From assembly GCA_030737875.1 (NCBI GenBank), contig CM060909.1, forward strand, positions 30,091,659 to 30,155,658: 64,000 bases of DNA, in the 5' to 3' direction. The stretch is from Allium sativum (lineage: Eukaryota > Streptophyta > Magnoliopsida > Asparagales > Amaryllidaceae). The notes under the pieces were generated by a model. That model worked only from the letters and a program-made list of their open reading frames with translations. It searched no databases and was not told the origin of the DNA. This document shows, piece after piece, positions 58,101 to 64,000 of this stretch. A program made the translations under genes and the position numbers. Position 1 is the stretch's first letter, and each line of letters begins with the position of its first letter.

Positions 58101-59749
58101 GATCGGCCATTGAAAACACGGCTTTTGAGTTCTTCAAATGAAGTGAAGGCAGCGTGCATTTAAATAGACGAGGATACTTGGATGGCAAGGAGTAGGGGAA
58201 TAAGCAAGGTCCAGCTATGGTTGGCCAAGGCACAAGGTGATCAAATTATGTTTGCCTAAGTACATAACATGAATTCCTTGGCTGTCAAGGAAGTGTAGGA
58301 CGATGCAAATCAAACGCTAGTAAGGTTGATGTGAAAATGCCTGGCAGAGCTATGGTAGGGTGAGGCTATGTGGAAAGAAGTCTGCACACGTACGTTTCTT
58401 TAGGTGTTGTTCAGGGTAGGTATTGAGTTGAAAACTCAATGGTGCAGTGCATGCACCTTAGGCATGAAGCTTACGGTACATAGGATGGGATGAAAGTATA
58501 CATAGGTCTGCTGTTTTGAAATAACTCCTGCTGTGTGACATGTATGGCTTAAGAGTACACATTTGCATGTGCCCGGTACAGGTTGGGTGTCTGCATTATT
58601 TTATTGATTTGAAATTTCAGGGTATAAGTTTCGATACAGTATCTATGGGGTTTCAGGGTTCGGCTGTGCAATTCCTTCATTTTCCAACACTTAGGCGGCT
58701 TCGTAGCATCATTTTTGGGCAACTCTTACATAAGCGCTAAGCAGCACCATCGTGCACATACAACATCACTAAGTTATACAATTATAGTATAAGATTGGTT
58801 TTTCTGAATTTACGTGGGTAGGTGGAAAATCATAGGGAGGTGACTGTTCCTTTCCTTTAGCTTTCATTTTCAAGATGTGTCCTGAGCAAAATAATCGTAC
58901 TCTATAATTTAAGGGAAATAGGTTTTAGGAGGTATGCTTGTTTTCCTTAGGATGGAGGTTTTCTTTTGATTTGCTTAAACACGCTGGTTGGCGTAAGCTT
59001 CTTCGTGAAGATACAAATGTTGGGATTTCCATAGATGCTACATGTGATATATAAGTAGATGTAGGTGAAGTAACGGTAATGATATGTTTATTATAAGTTT
59101 AATTAGCGTACTCCGCTACATACAATTTCATCCACTTACAGACTACCATGGACAGATATAAAAATATCATCATGTCCAGCGAGGTGCCACAATCCCAAAA
59201 ATATAATAATATCGGTAGGTTAATTCATATTTTAAAACCCCAAAATATTGATATAAGGTGCAAAATACTACAAATAAAAAGTTGCATAGTAAATTAATTA
59301 AAAATTACAGTAAAATTCTAAAAATTAAATTATCACTACATCTCAAAAGAATCTTGTCAAAATTCGAAACCGATCTCTAATTATATCAAATAATCCGTTA
59401 CGGTCGATATACGATTTCATAGTGACTTTTTGAATATTTGATTTGGACGTAACTCACAATCTATAACACGAAATCTTGGTTTTTCACTTCTGTTAGAAAG
59501 ATACAGTTCAACAGATTCCAATGCTTCTTGTTTCGCAGAAATCCGATTTAAAACGAGTCCTGTACACTCAGTTGAAGTTCAAAACGTTAAATTACGAACT
59601 GCAGCGTCGTTATGAGCTCAATTATAATATATATTTTTATACATTCAACTTCATTTTAATTAATATATAAATCCACTTATATTATGAATTCAATATTTAA
59701 ACTAATTTAAATATTCAAATATAACCCGATAAAAATGCGGGATGTTACA

Positions 59750-59762
59750 TTCCTTCCCCCTT
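59750..59762 (-). other. Polypurine tract of the third element
   Basis: Minus strand AAGGGGGAAGGAA abuts the 3' LTR, with TTTCGAGGATGAAA upstream. Confidence 0.85.
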
Positions 59763-60944
59763 AAAATAATTTCATCCTCGAAATTGCTAAGAAGTGGAGA
59801 TGCTCTAATTCTAACTCCTCACAACCTCCTTGGTTGAAATTTCATACTTTACATCCCCATAACTCAATCCTTGCATCGAATCTTTTATCCTTATATCAAT
59901 AATTCTCTTATACTCAAGCCCTATTTCATTTCAACTTCCAGTTCCATCTCACTTCCAAATTCTTACTCAACAATCCAATTTCATAACCAAGCTGGGGCCC
60001 AATTCAAAATCTTATTTCACAAATTTAATTTCTTCATCAAACTAAATTCTACTCCCACACGATTTTTACTTAACTGTCTTCACTTCAATTCCCAATTTAT
60101 TTGACTTAGGTAAATTCTCTATTTATTTACTTCATAAGTAAATTTTAAATTTCAGAATTCAAATTCCTGGGGTTTTCATTTCAAATCAGTTTGAAATCAT
60201 ATATATATTCATAACATAGCAATTCAAAACATTTGAATTTGCGAATAACTTATTTCAAAACAAAATCTTTTATAGTAATCTGTCACTTAGAAACTTGAAA
60301 ATGAACACTGATGATGCGGCCGTCATCATCAAAATTTATTTTCCAGTAATCGAAGTGAGTTCAATACTATATTACTTTCAAAAACTCATTTTAAACACTT
60401 TATATTACATCAAAATATACTTTCAAAATGCTTTGGAAAACATTTCTAAATTCCCAGGATTTAAAATTCAAAATATTTAATCCTTTTCCAAATTCCCAGG
60501 GTTTGTTTCAATTCTGGATTTAATTTAATCCATTTAATTTCTCAAAACACATCATACAAGTTCTGATGGGTTATTTACGTAACCATCTTAACTATTATAA
60601 TAACGAATATATCCCATATATAAAAAAAATTACCAATAATATATACTTTCTATATATCAAAATATATTTTGGGTAAAACTATTTAATTTACTCTGCTTTC
60701 AAAACAATACCATGTCGAATTACTCTGTTCAAGAGTTTAGAAACACCTATCGATACAGTTTGCAATCCAGTATCGACCAGAATTCATAAACCACTCGACT
60801 GACCAATCAACACAATATAAAACAGTTTTTATATTGATTTACAAATACGCGCTCATATATATACACTCATACTCAATCTAGAGTATTACTAACTCTATGT
60901 CTATTGAGTTACGCCACAGAGCCAAGGTAATCACTTAACCTTCA
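59763..60944 (-). other. Non-coding interior of the third element
   Basis: AT-rich, with no retroviral motifs. Short blocks match the interior at 32472..33858, such as CAAGAGTTTAG-type words, the 60700..60800 segment, and the primer-site-proximal 90 bp. Confidence 0.75.
60879..60897 (-). other. Primer-site-proximal hairpin of the third element
   Basis: Minus strand TAGAGT, loop TAGTAAT, ACTCTA, 47 nt after the primer binding site. The loop matches that at 33795..33813 and the stem has a compensated substitution. Confidence 0.6.
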
Positions 60945-60956
60945 GCTTTGATACCA
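60945..60956 (-). other. Primer binding site of the third element
   Basis: Minus strand TGGTATCAAAGC, one base from the LTR. It carries one substitution from the tRNA-Met match used by the other elements. Confidence 0.85.
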
Positions 60957-60957
60957 C

Positions 60958-63900
60958 TGTAACAAACTGGGATTTTCGACTCCGAAAATCGATGCAAAAC
61001 GCAGAGTCGACCAATCAGACATCGAAAACACCGGATCATTTAGAGAGAGAAGTTAGAGGGTGAGAATAGAAAGAAATAAAATTAGAATAGAAGAAGAAGA
61101 ACACAGCTGAACATAATCAGAGTAATCATGAATCTCAAAGCGGAACGAATAAAATATATTATATAACATAGTCTTGAATACAAAATTTGTATCATACATA
61201 CATACCATCATCAGAGCACAATACAATATTTGATACAGCGGAAACAACTCTAGATAACTAACGGTGAAGCCTCCTGCTTCCAGCTCCTCTAAGTGTATCT
61301 GTAAAAGCCTGAAACACTTGACTGCCCATACAAAATTTGGGCACCCTAGAGTTTAGGAAAAACAAAACAAAATAAACTCTGGGTCAGTCATGGGACTGGT
61401 GTGAGTAAACTCCAACCATATGGTTTAACTTCAAAAAAAATCTTTTGAAAGAAAAGGATAATAGTAAGACCAGTCCACACATAAACATGGACGGTTTTTA
61501 CCTTACTATAACCGAAAATATTTTGATATCAAAATCCAGTGATATTATAATAATGTCTAATCAAGTAAATAACCAAATAGCAGAACGCTTGCATCTCACG
61601 CTCTACATACATAGTATAAAATCAAAAACCGCAGGGCGCTTATTAGAGATTGGATTCGAACTATGACAAGGTATGGGACCACCTTCCGATGATGTATCTC
61701 TAGAGGCGAATACACCTAGGTTCAACAAGAACGTCTTGCAACCCGGCCCACACATGACCGACCACTCATTTCGCTTGAGTGTATCGAATGTATATCACCA
61801 ACGGTTGGGCTCAAACCACCGTTTCCTGAATGGGCAGAATCGATAGATTAAGAAACAAAAGGAATTTCTCTAGATAGGTGATTATACATCCTAATGGGAG
61901 CGACCCACATAGCCATGCTGCCTGCCCGATTTTTGTCATTTCCCGGTTATGAAGCTTGAGGCTACGTCTATCTTTTAGAACACCTGGCCACCATACACTT
62001 TGAATGCCACATCGTCAAACCCATTAAATCACTAGTTGATGTTCTCAAATATATCACGGGTATAAAATCTAAGAGAAACGAATTTCTCTGCCACCAGACG
62101 TAATACCTTGAAAAGATCGTCTTATGTGACCGTTAGGAATACTCTGTCAAACATTCGTCCATACAAGTTGTCATGGGACTGGACAAACTGAAAGCACCAT
62201 CCTGAAACAGGACGACCCTTGCATTTCACTCCGTTTTCAATTTTCTTCAGCATAATCAAATTCGCAGCGCTTATGCCTATACAGAGTGGTTTCCGGATAA
62301 TATATCCAACCGGTCTCTCCGTACTAACAACGATGGTCAAAACACTTCGATAGTCGGTTATTTAACTATCGAAGTACAAACAACATCCATTCAAACATCA
62401 CACCTCGCTGGCCCTTTCTAATATTTTCCCCTTTCCTATATCTTCCTAGATATTTTCTCAAAGCTCGTTAAGCCCTTCATGCTCTGGAAAACATTTCCAA
62501 AAATTATAAACCCTTATTCTTCCATATTCTTGAAACTATATGTCGTTAACTTTCAAAAACATTTCTCGCTTTTACACACTTCTTATTTTTTTGTATATGC
62601 ATTATCTATATTGGAAAATATTTCCAATTCCCAATATAACCCTTTAATTCTACAATGATTGCTTTTCAAACATAATTCACTTTAAACCGCGAATGTTATT
62701 TCTCATAGAAACTGATCTCATTAAATCAAACTAACTTGGTTTTAACAATAAATATCACTATCGATTATATACACACAATTCGACAAAGCCAAATCCAACT
62801 ATATCACTTCTTCGGAAAGACATAATTATTTCCTTATTACTTGGCTAAGTGAGTTTTAAACCTCTCAAGGGAATAGTGTTGTATCTAATAATCATGCTTA
62901 AGCTTGGTCAGCAGTGCTAATTTATTATTATAGTTCAAAAACTTGTCATACGCTGTAATATTCTCCTTTATAACTAATCTCAACATAATAGTCACGCTTA
63001 AGCCTAGTCAACAACGTTATTTTATCACTATAGTTCAAATACTTACAATACGCTGCTATATTCCACTCTATAACTAATCTCAACATCTCTTTCCGTTACA
63101 AAAATCTTGACATCTCTTTCTGTTACAAAAATCTTGACATCTCTTTCCGTTACAAAAATCCTGACATCTCTTTCTGTTACAAACAAATACCATCCTTCGA
63201 TAATAGTGAAGCCGTTCAAGTTGGGGTATTTTAATTACCTCTCAGACCTTGATCAACAACATTCTTACCTTAGAATAGATATAAGTTCGTAACTCTAACC
63301 CCTTGTACTTTAAAATCCGTAACGTGCTTCTTGCTATATTTTAAATATGGTTTTATGTCGCCATATCCTTATTTTGAAAAACTCTGTTATTTACATTAGC
63401 TTATACAAATCCATTTTTAAACATTTCTCTCCGCTTCGTCTTTCTTAGACAAATCCCTTATTAAACATTCCTCTTCGCTTTGTCTTCTTTAGACAAATCC
63501 CTTATACTTCAAAATCTTATTTAAACTAAATCAACTATTCGTTAATTTATTACATTAGATTAATCAGCCCAATCTAATTTAATTAAATAACCAATTACTG
63601 ATCAAAACAGTTTGCTTGGTAAATATTTAGCCATGATTAACCTACAAATCGATTCTAACAAACCTTTTCATTTTGAAAAAATAACATTTATTAATCCAAA
63701 TAATTTCACTTGTATCGATTACTATAAAAATAATAATTTATTTCTAAATAATCTCATTTACTATTAAATAAACAATAATCGATTCTAACTAATCTTACTT
63801 AATATGAAATCAACCATAATCTATTTGTAAATATCTCGTTTAATTATTCTTAAAACAAAAAATTCTTGTTATTAATCATCAAGTTAATCTCTGCCTACTT

Positions 63901-64000
63901 ACTTATTAATCTTATTAATATAAGAATCCACTTTACCAAATCATTTAGTAAGTATGGTGAAACACATGCTTCACACACGGTGGGATTTTGGTAAAACAAT
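60958..64000 (-). mobile_element. Right (5') LTR of the third element, partial
   Basis: Collinear with 53700..56743 and truncated by the window end. It contains the U5 hairpin (61385..61398), the duplicated unit and the 28-bp repeats. Promoter and island lie beyond the window. Confidence 0.92.

Larger units (their letters stand above)
53700..59749 (-). mobile_element. Left (3') LTR of the third element
   Basis: Plus-strand ends are TGTAACGAACTGGG and GATGTTACA. On the minus strand it has a GC-rich island (about 57250..58070) with small frames of no recognised family, a TA microsatellite (58079..58100), 28-bp repeats (55818..55920), a 113-bp duplication (about 55625..55805) and the U5 hairpin (54117). 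The 196-codon plus-strand frame at 57523..58113 runs antisense to the island and shows no domain. Confidence 0.9.
53700..64000 (-). mobile_element. Third giant-LTR non-autonomous element, minus strand, runs off the window
   Basis: Left (3') LTR 53700..59749 is 6050 bp. The interior 59750..60957 is 1208 bp with no gag or pol. The right (5') LTR begins at 60958 and is cut at 64000 after 3043 bp. Polypurine tract and primer binding site positions show the minus orientation. It shares LTR end blocks, the U5 hairpin and the primer-site-proximal region with the element at 25969..40313 but is a distinct subfamily. Sampled LTR difference is about 5% in the first 225 bp and lower further in. The left TSD would be ATTTA (53695..53699); the right copy is not visible. 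Confidence 0.9.

Noticed and set aside
57523..58113. 196-codon plus-strand frame with a hydrophobic composition
   Set aside because: Antisense to the island of a minus-strand element, ends in a TA microsatellite, and has no family resemblance.

Overview
The window is intergenic, repeat-dense nuclear DNA from a large-genome flowering plant. It is AT-rich and holds plant Ty3/gypsy (Tekay/Del-like chromovirus) LTR retrotransposons and a plant L1-type LINE. No ordinary host gene, tRNA or rRNA is supported. The species cannot be told from the sequence.

Most of it is one nest of insertions, and each layer can be delimited by its target-site duplication (TSD). Layer 1 is a plus-strand non-autonomous element at 6278..51431 (TSD AGTAA), with LTRs of about 5.9-6.0 kb and an internal domain of only 399 bp. 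Its 5' LTR was hit by a 5'-truncated LINE (8979..10546) and by a related element that survives as a solo LTR (10647..41931, TSD AGATT, about 5.16 kb of its own sequence). The solo LTR was in turn hit twice. One hit is an intact plus-strand Tekay-like element (12178..23952, TSD TGATA, two 3318-bp LTRs, one 1463-codon gag-pol frame). The other is a minus-strand non-autonomous element (25969..40313, TSD GCTAC) with LTRs of about 6.45 kb around a 1.4-kb non-coding interior.

To the left (1..6272) lie a truncated minus-strand LTR of the same group, broken by a gene-like 2-kb insert at about 840..2896, and an unclassified AT-rich stretch. To the right (51437..64000) lie a remnant polypurine tract with a degenerate 3' LTR, the first 120 bp of another layer-1-type LTR, and a third giant-LTR element on the minus strand (53700 to beyond the window end).

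Only the Tekay-like element encodes proteins. The three non-autonomous elements keep the cis signals: an initiator-tRNA-Met-type primer binding site, a polypurine tract, TG...CA LTR ends and TATA boxes. They also share two hairpins whose stems change by compensatory substitution. One lies 45-61 nt after the primer binding site, with a constant 7-nt loop. The other lies about 380-470 bp from the LTR 3' end and is also present in the Tekay-like element. The simplest reading is a parasite family with huge LTRs and almost no interior, mobilised in trans by Tekay-type proteins through shared RNA signals. LTR divergence estimated by eye follows the nesting order: about 0.6% for the Tekay-like element, a few percent for the minus-strand elements, and more for layer 1. 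The Tekay-like copy is very young but already has Lys in place of the third catalytic residue (Glu) of integrase.
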